Shown here: in pieces, positions 26,163-35,994 of the stretch
Position numbering within the stretch: position 1 is the stretch's first letter
Layout: each line of letters opens with the position of its first letter
Assembly (NCBI RefSeq): GCF_004307995.1
Contig: NZ_SIRE01000037.1
Location: forward strand, 21,921 to 85,920
Length of the DNA: 64,000 nucleotides
Reading direction: 5' to 3'
Source: Paenibacillus thalictri
Lineage (GTDB): Bacteria > Bacillota > Bacilli > Paenibacillales > NBRC-103111
Program-made: the position numbers and the translations under genes
The notes under the pieces: generated by a model
The model's input: only the letters and a program-made list of their open reading frames with translations
Told to the model about the DNA's origin: nothing
Database searches by the model: none

Positions 26163-27119
26163 TTAATAGATGCCTTCCTCGCCGATCTTCTTGGCGAAAT
26201 AATTGGCGCCAACGACAAGCGCAATGCCGATTGCCGATTTGAATAAATTGACCGCCGTTGAATAACTGAAATCCCCCTGCTGAATGCCGTGTTCATAGAC
26301 GTACGTCTCAAACACCTCGCCGACCTCGCGGTTCATCGGATTCAGCATCAGAAAAATTTGCTCGAAGCCGAGATCGAGAAACGAGCCAAGCCGCAAAATA
26401 AGTAAAACCACAATGGTGCTGCGAATTGCGGGCAATGTGACGTGGAGCAGCTGCCCCCATCTGCCGGCCCCGTCGATCCGGGCGGCTTCGTAGAGCTGCG
26501 GGTCTACGCCGGCGAGTGCGGCCAGAAACAAAATCGTGCCCCAGCCGGTTTCCTTCCAGATCATCTCCCCGACAATCATCGTCCGGAACCATTCGCGGTT
26601 CAGCAGGAAGTTGATTTTTTCCCCGCCGAATGAAGCAACCAGCTCATTAAAAATACCGCCTTCCGTCGTAAACAAGATGTAAGCCAGCCCAACAACGACA
26701 ACCCATGAGATAAAATGGGGGATATAAATCAGGCTTTGGATCGTGCGTTTGTACACTTCCTTGCGGATTTCATTAAGCATCAGCGCTATGACGATCGGAA
26801 GCGGGAAAAAAAAGAAGATGTTGTACAACGCCAGGATCAGCGTATTGCCGAACAGCTGCCAAAACTGCGGTTCGCCGAAAAACGTGCGAAAATGCTCAAA
26901 CCCGATCCACGGGCTGCCCCAAAAACCGGTAAACGGCGAATAATCCTGAAAGGCGATCAGCACGCCCCACATGGGGACATATTTAAAAATAAAGAAATAC
27001 AAAATTCCCGGTGCCAGCATGTAATACATCCAGCGATTTTTGATGAGCCGTTTTCTCAGCAATTGACTGGCGAAAGACGCTGCCGGCTTCAAGCTGCTCG
27101 TTGCCGCCGATGCTTTCAA
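26163..27119 (-). CDS. LplB-type sugar ABC transporter permease
   Basis: A 318-residue permease: YYMLAPGILYFFIFKYVPMW is the first membrane segment and family signature, LYEAARIDGAGRWGQLLHV is the EAA loop for ATPase docking, and the protein ends with GEEGIY, as LplB proteins do. The start is TTG 27119, with GGAAAGGATGG about seven bases upstream; an ATG there runs into a stop. It is first in the operon 27119-17953 and lies 105 bases downstream of a perfect cre site. Confidence 0.92.
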   Translation of the reverse strand: MKASAATSSLKPAASFASQLLRKRLIKNRWMYYMLAPGILYFFIFKYVPMWGVLIAFQDYSPFTGFWGSPWIGFEHFRTFFGEPQFWQLFGNTLILALYNIFFFFPLPIVIALMLNEIRKEVYKRTIQSLIYIPHFISWVVVVGLAYILFTTEGGIFNELVASFGGEKINFLLNREWFRTMIVGEMIWKETGWGTILFLAALAGVDPQLYEAARIDGAGRWGQLLHVTLPAIRSTIVVLLILRLGSFLDLGFEQIFLMLNPMNREVGEVFETYVYEHGIQQGDFSYSTAVNLFKSAIGIALVVGANYFAKKIGEEGIY

Positions 27120-27223
27120 GGGATAACCATCCTTTCCGCGGATTCATTATGGGAGGAACTATTGGTTCTGACCCGATCATAACACCAGTGAACGTAACCG
27201 GGAACAATCACGGGAAAGCCATT

Positions 27224-27238
27224 TGGATGCGCTTACAA
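27224..27238 (-). promoter_or_regulatory. cre (CcpA) site upstream of the 27119 operon
   Basis: On the minus strand TTGTAAGCGCATCCA matches WTGNAANCGNWNNCW at all 15 positions. It is 105 bases upstream of the LplB-type permease start, which suggests carbon catabolite control of the operon. Confidence 0.6.
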
Positions 27239-27320
27239 AAATTCCGCCAAAATTCCGCGTTATAATCATCAGAAAGCCAGCCGATAATCATTACACAGCC
27301 CGGAACGTTCCCCGATCCAC

Positions 27321-27395
27321 CGGAAAAAAAACGCAAATATCCCCGCTGGAAAAGGCCTGCCTTCCATGGGCTGGTTTATTCCAAAGGGGATATGC
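27321..27395 (-). terminator. Intrinsic terminator after the 35994-27485 operon
   Basis: On the minus strand ATATCCCC plus TGGAA pairs with TTCCA plus GGGGATAT over a long loop, and the stem is followed at three to five bases by a run of eight T. It lies about 90 bases after the regulator at 27485 and separates the two importer operons. Confidence 0.65.
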
Positions 27396-27484
27396 ACAAT
27401 TGTGCCGGGCCGCTATACCGTTGCGTTTTTCCACCGCGCGCCCCGGCGCGCATGACGGCGGTTGAATCCCATGCGGCCATCCGC

Positions 27485-29764
27485 TTAAGTTCTCCACTTT
27501 TCGCGGTATTGTCCGGGCGTCATGTCGGTTGCTTTTTTGAAATAACGGATGAAGTTTTGCGGATTGTTATACCGCAGGCGGACTGCAATATCGGTTACGG
27601 TCATCTCGGTTTCCGTCAGCCATTTCTTGGCTACGTCCATCCGGTATTGCAAGAGATAATCGCTGAAGGTGAGATTACAGCTTTTTTTCAGTGCCCGGCG
27701 AATGTAGCTGGCATGGTAATGCAGCCGCGACGCGCATTCCTCCATCGTAATGTCGCGGTCAAACTCGCTTTCGATAATGCGGATGATTTCTTGGGCAATT
27801 AACTTATACTGCGCATCTTTGCCGTGATCAAGCGCCTTGACGAGCGGGCCGATAATATGGTGCTCGAACCAGCCTTCAATTTCATCCATCGTTTGGAATT
27901 GGCTGAGCTGCTCGTACAGCGGAATATCTCCGGCGCTTAAGCCGGGTACGATAATATGCATCTGCTCGGGAATGTAGATGATGTCAAGCAGCAGCTTCAT
28001 CAGCCAGTTCTGCCTTTGATGCAGCGTCAGCTCCCGGTTGGCCACAATTTGCATAAATTCGCGGCACAACGTCACCGCCTTGTTCTCGTCGGCCTGTTTC
28101 ACCGCTTCGACAAGCTGCTGTTCAAGATGATCGGGGAAGCTGACCATCTGTGTCTCCGGCTGCACGTCTTCGATAAACAGCACCGCTTCCTTTTCTTTGG
28201 TCATGCGGTATTTCAAGGCATCGAGGCCTTCCGCGTAAGCGCGTGGCGTCATTTCATGGGAATGATACGACCTGCTGACCCCAGCGCTCACTTTCAAGTT
28301 CAAATAAGCCGACACGTTGTCCTGGATGCGGTGAACGGTTTCGTCGATAAACGCTTTAAACGCTTCTTCCGTCTCCTCATTGCCGTGAAAAATCGTCACC
28401 TGCGTATGCCGGATTACGACGGGTGCAAGACGGCGGGCTTCCGGCACCATCTCTTCGATAATGTTGCCGACGGCGAACAACAGCAGATCGCGGTCGCTTT
28501 CTTTGAACCGGGTATTCAGCAAAGAGTCGATCTGGATGGCGGCGACGGCCAGCCAGCGGGACTCCGCTTCGTATCCGTACAAGGCGAGCTGCTCCTTGAT
28601 ATCATGAGGCGGTATGTCGCCTTGGATCAGCTTGATGACCACGTATTGCTTGGATTGCTGATGAAGCAGCCGCAGTTGGCGTCGCTGCTGCTGCTGGTTG
28701 AGCGATAAATGCTCGAACCTTCTTTCGATCAGCTTGAATTCATCGGAAGCATCCGAATCTTTTGAAGTTTCGGACCCTGCCGCCACCGCGCGGTAAAGCC
28801 GGCGTACCGGCGTGTACAGCCTGCTTGCGCCTTGCAGCGATAACGCAGAGATCAGCACGATCATGCCGGCGCATGTCCAGAAGGTCACCCAGCCGATGGA
28901 ACGGGACTCCCGCGTAATCTCGCTGATGGACACGGCTGATAAGTAAACCCAGCCGTTATAAGCCGATTTGCGGTAGGTAATGCCGTATTCGCTGCCATCG
29001 ATCGCTCCGACCATGTAGCCTTTGGCATCCGCCGAAGCGTAAATGTTCTGCACATATGGCGAAGCGGCCACCTTGCCGCCTACGGATGAGCTCTCCGTGT
29101 AAGCAATTACATTTTGCCGTTCGTCAAGGATCATCATCGTACCGAGGTCGCTTGTTTCCGGCAAAGACTTAAACAACTCGTGGTTGGACAGTCTGGTCAC
29201 CAGCAGACCATTCGGATTTTTGGAGAAAAACGGAATTTTTTTCACCAGATATACGTTGTTGACAGCCGCATCAATGTGCGGAAAAACGATTTTATCGGTA
29301 AGCCACATGGACGGTTTTTCAATGTTCGTATAATAAGCAAGCCGGTCTTTGTCCAACATATCGGTAAGCTGGGCGAACCCGCCGTTGCCGATGCCCCAGC
29401 CGTCCACAACGTTGACCAGCTGGATTTCTTTAATGCCCAGCTCGTACACTTGTACGCGCTGCAGCGAAGATAAGGTGTTTTCCACGAGCGGAAATTCCTT
29501 GTTTGTAATTTTCGTTTTTAAAATGTCCGTAATCTGCGGGGAACTCGTCAATTGAAAGACGGAAAAATCGATCAGCTTCAGCGTATTTTCAATTTGCGTT
29601 TCGGTTTGCAGCAGCAACTGGTCGTTTCCCGAATGCACCTTGCTTTGAATCGAGCTGGAAAATTTCACATACGAAAACACGCCCAGCACCAGAACCGGGA
29701 TCGCGCCAAACAGCAGGCAAAGCAAAAACAGCTTGATTTGATAACGTGTAAATTTCAGAATCAT
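27485..29764 (-). CDS. Membrane-anchored AraC family regulator with extracellular sensor
   Basis: About 759 residues. Membrane segment one lies at about 9-29 (LFLLCLLFGAIPVLVLGVF), an extracellular sensor follows, and a second segment (WVTFWTCAGMIVLISALSL) leads into a middle GGDEF-like region (VSAGVSRSYHSHEMTPRAYA). The C terminus has the AraC domain (MEECASRLHYHASYIRRALK, VTDIAVRLRYNNPQNFIRYF) ending in MTPGQYREKW. The frame opens at 29827; AAGGAGG lies just before ATG 29764, and the following sequence MILKFTRYQ is a normal beginning. It resembles the regulator at 19293 and is last in its own importer operon. Confidence 0.9.
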   Translation of the reverse strand: MILKFTRYQIKLFLLCLLFGAIPVLVLGVFSYVKFSSSIQSKVHSGNDQLLLQTETQIENTLKLIDFSVFQLTSSPQITDILKTKITNKEFPLVENTLSSLQRVQVYELGIKEIQLVNVVDGWGIGNGGFAQLTDMLDKDRLAYYTNIEKPSMWLTDKIVFPHIDAAVNNVYLVKKIPFFSKNPNGLLVTRLSNHELFKSLPETSDLGTMMILDERQNVIAYTESSSVGGKVAASPYVQNIYASADAKGYMVGAIDGSEYGITYRKSAYNGWVYLSAVSISEITRESRSIGWVTFWTCAGMIVLISALSLQGASRLYTPVRRLYRAVAAGSETSKDSDASDEFKLIERRFEHLSLNQQQQRRQLRLLHQQSKQYVVIKLIQGDIPPHDIKEQLALYGYEAESRWLAVAAIQIDSLLNTRFKESDRDLLLFAVGNIIEEMVPEARRLAPVVIRHTQVTIFHGNEETEEAFKAFIDETVHRIQDNVSAYLNLKVSAGVSRSYHSHEMTPRAYAEGLDALKYRMTKEKEAVLFIEDVQPETQMVSFPDHLEQQLVEAVKQADENKAVTLCREFMQIVANRELTLHQRQNWLMKLLLDIIYIPEQMHIIVPGLSAGDIPLYEQLSQFQTMDEIEGWFEHHIIGPLVKALDHGKDAQYKLIAQEIIRIIESEFDRDITMEECASRLHYHASYIRRALKKSCNLTFSDYLLQYRMDVAKKWLTETEMTVTDIAVRLRYNNPQNFIRYFKKATDMTPGQYREKWRT

Positions 29765-29903
29765 ATCCTCCTTACAATGCTTCCCGGGGTGAGGCCCGCT
29801 GCAGACAAGATACAAGTCATTATGCATCTTCAGCGGATAAAATCAAATAATCATTAGAGCGACTGATGCCGTTTTGCCCGGAAATATCCTGAAAACGGAG
29901 AAG

Positions 29904-29926
29904 GGAGAGCCCCCCAAGGCTCTCCG
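29904..29926 (-). terminator. Hairpin between binding protein and regulator
   Basis: GGAGAGCC pairs perfectly with GGCTCTCC over a short loop, just after the binding-protein stop at 29935. The downstream T content is low, so it may attenuate or protect the upstream message rather than end it. Confidence 0.45.
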
Positions 29927-29934
29927 CGCACCGC

Positions 29935-31449
29935 TTATTTTTTGGCGTTTTTCTCGTATTGCTCTTTGTATTCGGCGATAATTTTGTCGCCGCCGTTTTT
30001 CCGCCAATCTCCAACCATCTGCTCGAAGCCTTTCTCGTCCAACTCGCCCATAATAAATTTCGTGCGGGCGTCAACGATGATGCTGTCGAGCTGCTTGCCT
30101 TTTTCCATATACGTATTCGAGATCAAATTGATCGTCGGGTCCATCACCGCATATTTCTCGTTGTCGTTGATGAACTTCGTATATTTCTCGACGCTCGGAT
30201 CGATTTTGCCGGGAAGCATCTTTTCGTTATCGAATACCATCAGCTGGAACAGGTTGTTGTACACCTCGTCCGTGTACACCTTCTCGTCGATCCGCGCCGC
30301 TTTGCCGTTCTCCATCTTGTAATGTTTGCCTTCGATGCCCCAGTTCACCAGGTTGATCACTTTCTCGTCGCCCAGCTTATCCATGAAAGTAAGCACCTTC
30401 TTCAGTTCAGCTTCGGTCTTCACGCTAGTTTTCGGGAACATAAACACGCTGTTGTAGCCTGTGCCGCCCTGCAATCTGACGCCCGCCGGACCTTGCACGT
30501 TCGGATAAGCGTCCAGCTTCGCGTTCGGGTTGTTTTTGTACAAATCGGTAAACCGCGCGTTCAAATCGTCGTAAGCGCCGATATAGGCGCCCGCTTTGCC
30601 TTGATTGACCAGCACGATACGGTCTTTGACCAGCGGGAAGTCGCTGTTGATCATTTTGTCCTGGAACATTTGGCGCAGCAGTTTCATCGTGTCCATATAT
30701 TCCTTGGTCATAAATGCGGGAACCATCGCCCCGTCTTTGTACAGCCAGTTGTTAGGCCCGCCAAGCTCGGTCAGGAAGTGGCTGAATAAAGCGCCGCCCG
30801 TATCCAGGGACAAACCATACGTGTCATTTTTGCCGTTTTTATCAGGATCCCCTGTCGTAAACGCTTTAAACACATTCATCAGATCGTCGATCGTTTTGGG
30901 CTCCTGCAGCCCGAGATTGTCCAGCCAGTCCTTGCGTAAAATGATCCCGTTGCGGGCGATCGGGCGCCAGCGGTAAATTCCGTAAGTTTTGCCGTCGATG
31001 GCAATATTGTTGAACCGCGTCTTATCGAGTTTGCTCAAATTCGGGTAGTCCTTCAAATACGGACCGACTTCCCAGAACATGCCGGCGCGGGCCGCTTCGA
31101 TAATCGCCGGGTTGCGGTCGTCCTTGATCAGCATCACCTGCGGCAGCTCTCCGGCCGCCGCGATTGAGGCGTTCACCTTCTCGCTGTAGCTGGCGTTGGG
31201 CACCCAGGTAATGTTCAGCTTTGTATTCGTATATTCTTGCAGCAGTTTCATCGCTTCGCTATCCATTTTGGGCGGCTCGGCGGACTGGTAAATGTTCATC
31301 ATGCTGATCGTTACAGGCCCTTCGGGAGCGCTTGCTCCCGCTGCTTTGTCCTGCTTTTTCTCCTCGGGGGTGCCGCATGCCGCGGTGATAACCGACAGCA
31401 GCGCAATAACCGCCACACCTTGCTTCAGCTTGCTTGAATGAGTGTTCAT
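29935..31449 (-). CDS. LplA-type sugar-binding lipoprotein
   Basis: About 504 residues. Signal peptide with lipobox ITAAC (LLSVITAAC, Cys about 24), then the LplA-like fold: MMNIYQSAEPPKMDSEAMKL, ITWVPNASYSEKVNASIAAA, VMLIKDDRNPAI, RNGIILRKDWLDNLGLQEPK and DPDKNGKNDTYG, the calcium-loop motif. The C terminus keeps the family EYKEQYEKNAKK pattern. The frame runs far upstream to 31635, but ATG 31449 follows GGAGG by about six bases. Gene order places it after the second dehydratase and before the regulator. Confidence 0.9.
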   Translation of the reverse strand: MNTHSSKLKQGVAVIALLSVITAACGTPEEKKQDKAAGASAPEGPVTISMMNIYQSAEPPKMDSEAMKLLQEYTNTKLNITWVPNASYSEKVNASIAAAGELPQVMLIKDDRNPAIIEAARAGMFWEVGPYLKDYPNLSKLDKTRFNNIAIDGKTYGIYRWRPIARNGIILRKDWLDNLGLQEPKTIDDLMNVFKAFTTGDPDKNGKNDTYGLSLDTGGALFSHFLTELGGPNNWLYKDGAMVPAFMTKEYMDTMKLLRQMFQDKMINSDFPLVKDRIVLVNQGKAGAYIGAYDDLNARFTDLYKNNPNAKLDAYPNVQGPAGVRLQGGTGYNSVFMFPKTSVKTEAELKKVLTFMDKLGDEKVINLVNWGIEGKHYKMENGKAARIDEKVYTDEVYNNLFQLMVFDNEKMLPGKIDPSVEKYTKFINDNEKYAVMDPTINLISNTYMEKGKQLDSIIVDARTKFIMGELDEKGFEQMVGDWRKNGGDKIIAEYKEQYEKNAKK

Positions 31450-31647
31450 TGTAAACCTCCTCGCATATTGTACCATATTTGTGATTCCGTTGATCGGCCA
31501 ATCTCTGGATGGGACGGGCAGGCTTGGCGTTTGAGCCCAAGCCCGGTCGCCGGACCGGTCCATGGACCTGAATCCGGTCGCCGGGTCTGCACCTGAGTCC
31601 CAATTCGGTTGTGGGACTGGCCCATGAGTCCACACACTGCCGTCGGC

Positions 31648-32733
31648 TTAACGCACGACGTCCAGCGTCGCTTCCATCTTCTCTTCGTCCAGCTCGATGC
31701 CGAGGCCATGGCCTTCCGGTACGACGATGTATCCGTTTTCCACCCGGAACGGTTCTTTCAAATAACGCTCTCTTGTCGTGCTTTTCTCGATGTTGTATTC
31801 GTAATAGCTGCTGCATTCGGGCGAGCTGGCCGCCAAATGAAGCGCCGCCGCAAAACCGACGCCCCGCGTTGTATTATGCGGCACGTAGTGAATGCCGAAC
31901 GCCCGGCACAGCGCAGCCGCCCGCTTGGCGCTTGACAGACCGCCGCATTTGACCGGATCGGCGGCATACAGGTGGCACGCGCCCCGGCTGATGAAATCGC
32001 GGAACGTAAACAAGTTCCAATCTTGCTCGCCTACGTGAATCGGCACAGGCAGCGTATGCGCCAGTTTGACATATGTCTCGATGTCAAAATAAGGGCACGG
32101 CTCTTCAAAGTGGTGAATATCGTATTGTTTGATCCGTTCAAACAGCTGCACCGCCTGAATGTACGTGTACGAGCTGTTGCCGTCGATCATCAGCCGGCAA
32201 TCCGGCCCAATCGCTTCGCGCGCCGCCTTCACTTTTTTTTCGTCGTCGGCCAGATCAACCGGCAGCCCCGTGCCGTAACGCGGCCCCACCTTGATCTTCA
32301 CCGCCTTCACGCCAAGGCGGCTGATCGCGTCCCGCACCTTGTCCGCCTCCTCCTCATGGGTCAAATCGCGGCTCATGCTGGAAGCGTACAGCGGAATCCG
32401 ATTACGGTAGAGACCGCCGAGCAGGTTGTACACCCGCTGTTTTAAGTAACGTCCCTTCAAATCCCATAAAGCGATTTCCAGCCCGCTGAACGTCGATGCC
32501 AGCATTTGACCGGAAATTTTGTAATTTTTGCGCATGACCCGTTCTTCGATCAGTTCCCCGTCAAAAGGATCCATACCGATGACCTGCGGTTTGACGACCG
32601 TCGTCATGATTTGTGCCAGCACGTCCGGCCGCATCGGACTGGATTCGCCGAAACCGCTCACCCCTTCGTCTGTCTCCACCTTGACATAAAACAAACCGTC
32701 CGTTTTGTAGCAAATGATGTCGGTAATTTTCAA
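31648..32733 (-). CDS. Enolase superfamily (mandelate racemase type) enzyme
   Basis: About 361 residues, with an N-terminal capping domain followed by a barrel: AVKIKVGPRYG near 144-154 gives the K-x-K acid/base pair, LMIDGNSSYT the first metal Asp (about 184), HHFEEPCPYFD the Glu, HVGEQD the third ligand, and VPHNTTRG a His (about 286) that would pair with an Asp. This is the arrangement of sugar-acid dehydratases or racemases. Start TTG 32733 is nine bases after AAGGAGG. It is shorter and only modestly similar to the 405-residue enzyme at 17953. Substrate unknown, probably a hexonate or uronate derivative given the Gfo/Idh/MocA enzyme in the operon. Confidence 0.88.
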   Translation of the reverse strand: MKITDIICYKTDGLFYVKVETDEGVSGFGESSPMRPDVLAQIMTTVVKPQVIGMDPFDGELIEERVMRKNYKISGQMLASTFSGLEIALWDLKGRYLKQRVYNLLGGLYRNRIPLYASSMSRDLTHEEEADKVRDAISRLGVKAVKIKVGPRYGTGLPVDLADDEKKVKAAREAIGPDCRLMIDGNSSYTYIQAVQLFERIKQYDIHHFEEPCPYFDIETYVKLAHTLPVPIHVGEQDWNLFTFRDFISRGACHLYAADPVKCGGLSSAKRAAALCRAFGIHYVPHNTTRGVGFAAALHLAASSPECSSYYEYNIEKSTTRERYLKEPFRVENGYIVVPEGHGLGIELDEEKMEATLDVVR

Positions 32734-32843
32734 GTTTTTTCCTCCTTCAGTTATGTGAACCCGAACCGGCCAAAGCCCGCAGCTTGCAGCCAATAACCGT
32801 CACGGGGGTATCCCATTTGGCTTCCCAAGAAGCTGCTGCCGCT

Positions 32844-33722
32844 TTAACCTTTGACGGAGCCAAGCAGCACGCCTTTGGCGAAATGCTTCTGCAGGAACGG
32901 GTATACGAGCAGAATCGGTACCGTGGATACAACGATCACCGCCATTTTGACAACTTCGGCCGGCGGGGCTACAAAATCGCTGCCCAATTCACGGGCGTCG
33001 CCGACTCCGCCTTGAGCCATAATGACGATCTGCCGCAGCCACACTTGAATTGGCCACTTGTTCGTATCGTTGATGTACAAAATGGCGTTAAAAAACGTAT
33101 TCCAATGTCCCACCGCATAAAACAGCGCAAATGTGGCCATCGCCGGCAGCGACAGCGGCAGCACCACCCGCACCAGCACCTGCAAGTCGCTGCAGCCGTC
33201 GATTTTCGCCGCTTCCTCCAGCCCTTCCGGCAGCTGCTGGAAAAAGTTTTTTAACACGATCAGATTAAACGCGCTGATCGCTCCCGGAATGAGCAGCGAG
33301 CCATACGAATTGAGCAGCCCGAGCCATTTGACCACGATAAACGACGGAATCATGCCGCCGCTGAACAGCATCGTAAAAATGACCATCAGCATGATCGGCT
33401 TTCTCCCCAAGAAATCTTTGCGTGAGATCGGATACGCGGTCAGCGCGGTAAAAAACAGGTTGATCAGCGTCCCCGCCACCGTTATAAAAATCGTTACCCC
33501 AACGCTGTTCAGAATCGTATTGGTCGAGAAAATGTAACGGTATCCGTCAAGCGAAAACTTGTGCGGGATCAGCACAAAACCACGCGCCAGCAATTCCTCG
33601 GACGCCGTAAACGAGCCCATAAACACATATACAAAAGGAGTGACCGTAACAATCGCAAATACAAGCAAAATCAACCCATTGACCACATCAAACAAATAAG
33701 AAGCGGGATTTCGTTTCATCAT
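32844..33722 (-). CDS. LplC-type sugar ABC transporter permease
   Basis: About 292 residues with six predicted membrane spans, SYLFDVVNGLILLVFAIVTV at the first, the EAA loop LPEGLEEAAKIDGCSDLQVL, and GSVKG at the C terminus. GGGAGGG precedes the two ATGs at 33722 and 33719; I used the first. It closely resembles the LplC protein at 25221, both in the LPEGLEEAAKIDGC loop and the SLPAMATFALFYAVGHWN segment, pointing to duplication of whole importer modules. Confidence 0.92.
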   Translation of the reverse strand: MMKRNPASYLFDVVNGLILLVFAIVTVTPFVYVFMGSFTASEELLARGFVLIPHKFSLDGYRYIFSTNTILNSVGVTIFITVAGTLINLFFTALTAYPISRKDFLGRKPIMLMVIFTMLFSGGMIPSFIVVKWLGLLNSYGSLLIPGAISAFNLIVLKNFFQQLPEGLEEAAKIDGCSDLQVLVRVVLPLSLPAMATFALFYAVGHWNTFFNAILYINDTNKWPIQVWLRQIVIMAQGGVGDARELGSDFVAPPAEVVKMAVIVVSTVPILLVYPFLQKHFAKGVLLGSVKG

Positions 33723-33751
33723 CGCCGTCCCTCCCATCCAAATAAAATCGT

Positions 33752-34717
33752 TTAGTAGACGCCTTCTTCACCGAATTTTTTGGCCAAATAGTTGGAAGCC
33801 CCCACCAGGATCAAGCCGATTACGGATTTGAACAGTCCAACCGCCGTGCTGAAGCTAAACTGTCCCTGCTGGATGCCGTTGCTGAACACGTACGTGTCGA
33901 ATACTTCGCCGACCTGACGGTTCATCGGGTTAAGCATCAAGAAAATTTGTTCAAAGCCGGAATCAAGGAAGCTGCCCAGCCGCAAAATCAGCAAAATGAC
34001 GATGGTGCTGCGAATCGCCGGCAGCGTAATATGCCACAGCTGCCTGATCCGCGAAGCGCCGTCGATTTTCGCCGCTTCGTACAAGGTCGGATCTACGCCC
34101 GCCAAGGCGGCCAGAAAAATAATCGTGCCCCATCCGCCTTCCTTCCAGATCACCTCGAGAATAATCAAGGGCCGGAACCAATCGTTGGACAGCAGGAAAT
34201 TGATTTTTGCGCCGCCTGCAGCTGCGACCCATTCGTTGACAAGTCCGCCTTCGGTCGTGAAAAACATGTAAATGATACCGACGACAACAACCCACGATAC
34301 AAAATGCGGGATGTAAATGGCCGTCTGCAGCGCCCGCTTAAACCGGTCGAATTTGATTTCGTTAAGCATTAGCGCAAGTAAAATCGGTATCGGAAAGAAA
34401 AATACGATATTGTAAAAAGCGAGTATAAACGTGTTTTTGAACAGCAGCCAAAACCACGGGTCGTTGAAAAAACGGATGAAATGCTTGAATCCGACCCATT
34501 TGCTGCCCCAAAATCCGCGAAACGGCAAATAGTCCTTAAAGGCGATCAACACGCCCCACATCGGCACATATTTAAACAACAGAAAATACAGTAACCCCGG
34601 CGTCACCATCACATACAACCAGCGGTTTTTGACAATCAGACTCCGGTAAGCTCTAAGCTTTGCACTGCGTTTGGCAAAAGCGGGAGCTCCGGACATCGTC
34701 GGGTTTGTTTTCAACAT
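33752..34717 (-). CDS. LplB-type sugar ABC transporter permease
   Basis: About 321 residues: membrane segment LYVMVTPGLLYFLLFKYVPM, EAA loop LYEAAKIDGASRIRQLWHI, and C-terminal GEEGVY. TTGGAGG precedes ATG 34717; that start overlaps the end of the dehydrogenase upstream by seven bases, so the two are coupled. The 19 residues of open frame before it are read inside the upstream gene and are not used. Confidence 0.92.
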   Translation of the reverse strand: MLKTNPTMSGAPAFAKRSAKLRAYRSLIVKNRWLYVMVTPGLLYFLLFKYVPMWGVLIAFKDYLPFRGFWGSKWVGFKHFIRFFNDPWFWLLFKNTFILAFYNIVFFFPIPILLALMLNEIKFDRFKRALQTAIYIPHFVSWVVVVGIIYMFFTTEGGLVNEWVAAAGGAKINFLLSNDWFRPLIILEVIWKEGGWGTIIFLAALAGVDPTLYEAAKIDGASRIRQLWHITLPAIRSTIVILLILRLGSFLDSGFEQIFLMLNPMNRQVGEVFDTYVFSNGIQQGQFSFSTAVGLFKSVIGLILVGASNYLAKKFGEEGVY

Positions 34718-35994
34718 CGCACCTCCAATACTTCCTGCAGGCTCACCGGGCGGCCTTCCTGAACCGAACGCCATACGGCTTCGCCTACACCTACGGCATA
34801 AGCCCCGTCCTTGGCCCCGGACAATATCGCATAACCGCGCTTCGGATCCGGACCGAGGAATATGTCTTCCAATAACACCGGATCGCCGCCTCCATGGCCG
34901 CCTTCCCGCTTCACGACATGAATCGTTTCTTTGGAGCCAAATAGCGGGAAATAATCGATCGTCTGCTCCGGCACCGGGAACGGCACCCGGGACGGCGAAT
35001 GAAATTCGGTCGATTCCAGCCTGCCTTTGGTTCCGTTAATAGCCAAGCGGTAACCCTCGTACGGCAGCGAAAAATTGACCGAGTAACTCAGCAGCGCCCC
35101 CTGCTCGTAGCGAACCGTTGCGGCATACGTGTCTTCGATATCGATTTGCGAATCGAAAATGCAAGCATCGGGCCGGTATTCGCTGTAGCCGTTCATCGCC
35201 CGGCCCATCTCAATATGGTCGTCTTTGACCGCAATCTGCTTGCTGCGGGAAGACCATCTCATAAAATAAGCGCAGTCCGGTTTATCACCGCATGTCTCAC
35301 AATGCCGACCATCCGTTTTCCGCGGATTCCCTTCACCTTCGGGTCCGTAATAATTCAAACGGCCGTATGCAAATGCTTCCGCAGGCTGCTGGCCGATCCA
35401 CCAGCCGACAAGATCGAAATGATGCGAGCTTTTATGGATAGAAAGACCGCCCGAGTTCGCTCTTATCCGGTTCCAGCGCTTAAAATAGCTGGCTCCGTGG
35501 TAAGTATCGATGTACCAGTTTAAATCGACCGATGTCACCCGGCCCACTTTGCCTTCCAATACGAGCTCTTTGATTCTTGTATGAATCGGCGCATACCGGT
35601 AATTGAAAGCAACAGTCACTTTGCCTTTGGATCTGGCTTCCGCTTCGATGATTTTGCGGCAGTCCGCGCCGGTTGTTGCCATCGGTTTTTCCGTGATCAC
35701 GTCAAGGTCCAACTCCAGCGCCTTTACAATATACCCGGCATGGGTATCGTCGCGCCCGGTTACGATAATGACATCGGGTTTCGTTTCAGCCACCATCCGC
35801 TGGAAGTCGTCCGCCCCATATTCGGGGACATCGGCTAAGGAAGGATACTTGCTTTTGCATACCTCATGCCGTTTCGGATCAATGTCGAGCAGCGCAACCG
35901 TCTCTGCGTGATGATGAAAGGTGTTTACCATCGGTCCGATGAACATTTTGACGGCTCTGTTGCTTACCCCGCATATGGCGTATTTGGTTTTCAT
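34711..35994 (-). CDS. Gfo/Idh/MocA family oxidoreductase
   Basis: A 427-residue NAD(P)-dependent sugar oxidoreductase. The Rossmann domain starts KYAICGVSNRAVKMF and has DVIIVTGRDDTHAGYIVKAL and DVITEKPMAT, the EKP motif with the catalytic-region Lys. The C-terminal alpha/beta domain includes SGGLSIHKSSHHFDLVGWWI, and the His of that block is the usual active-site residue. CETCGDKPDCAYFMRW contains four cysteines in a short insert, perhaps a metal site. AAAGGAGAGG lies 15 bases before the ATG, a rather long spacing. First gene of the operon 35994-27485; probably oxidises or reduces the imported sugar. Confidence 0.9.
   Translation of the reverse strand: MKTKYAICGVSNRAVKMFIGPMVNTFHHHAETVALLDIDPKRHEVCKSKYPSLADVPEYGADDFQRMVAETKPDVIIVTGRDDTHAGYIVKALELDLDVITEKPMATTGADCRKIIEAEARSKGKVTVAFNYRYAPIHTRIKELVLEGKVGRVTSVDLNWYIDTYHGASYFKRWNRIRANSGGLSIHKSSHHFDLVGWWIGQQPAEAFAYGRLNYYGPEGEGNPRKTDGRHCETCGDKPDCAYFMRWSSRSKQIAVKDDHIEMGRAMNGYSEYRPDACIFDSQIDIEDTYAATVRYEQGALLSYSVNFSLPYEGYRLAINGTKGRLESTEFHSPSRVPFPVPEQTIDYFPLFGSKETIHVVKREGGHGGGDPVLLEDIFLGPDPKRGYAILSGAKDGAYAVGVGEAVWRSVQEGRPVSLQEVLEVRC

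Noticed and set aside
31450..31635. A 62-residue N-terminal extension of the binding protein
   Set aside because: The lipoprotein signal begins at ATG 31449 after a good GGAGG; the extension is Pro/Arg-rich and unlike a signal peptide.
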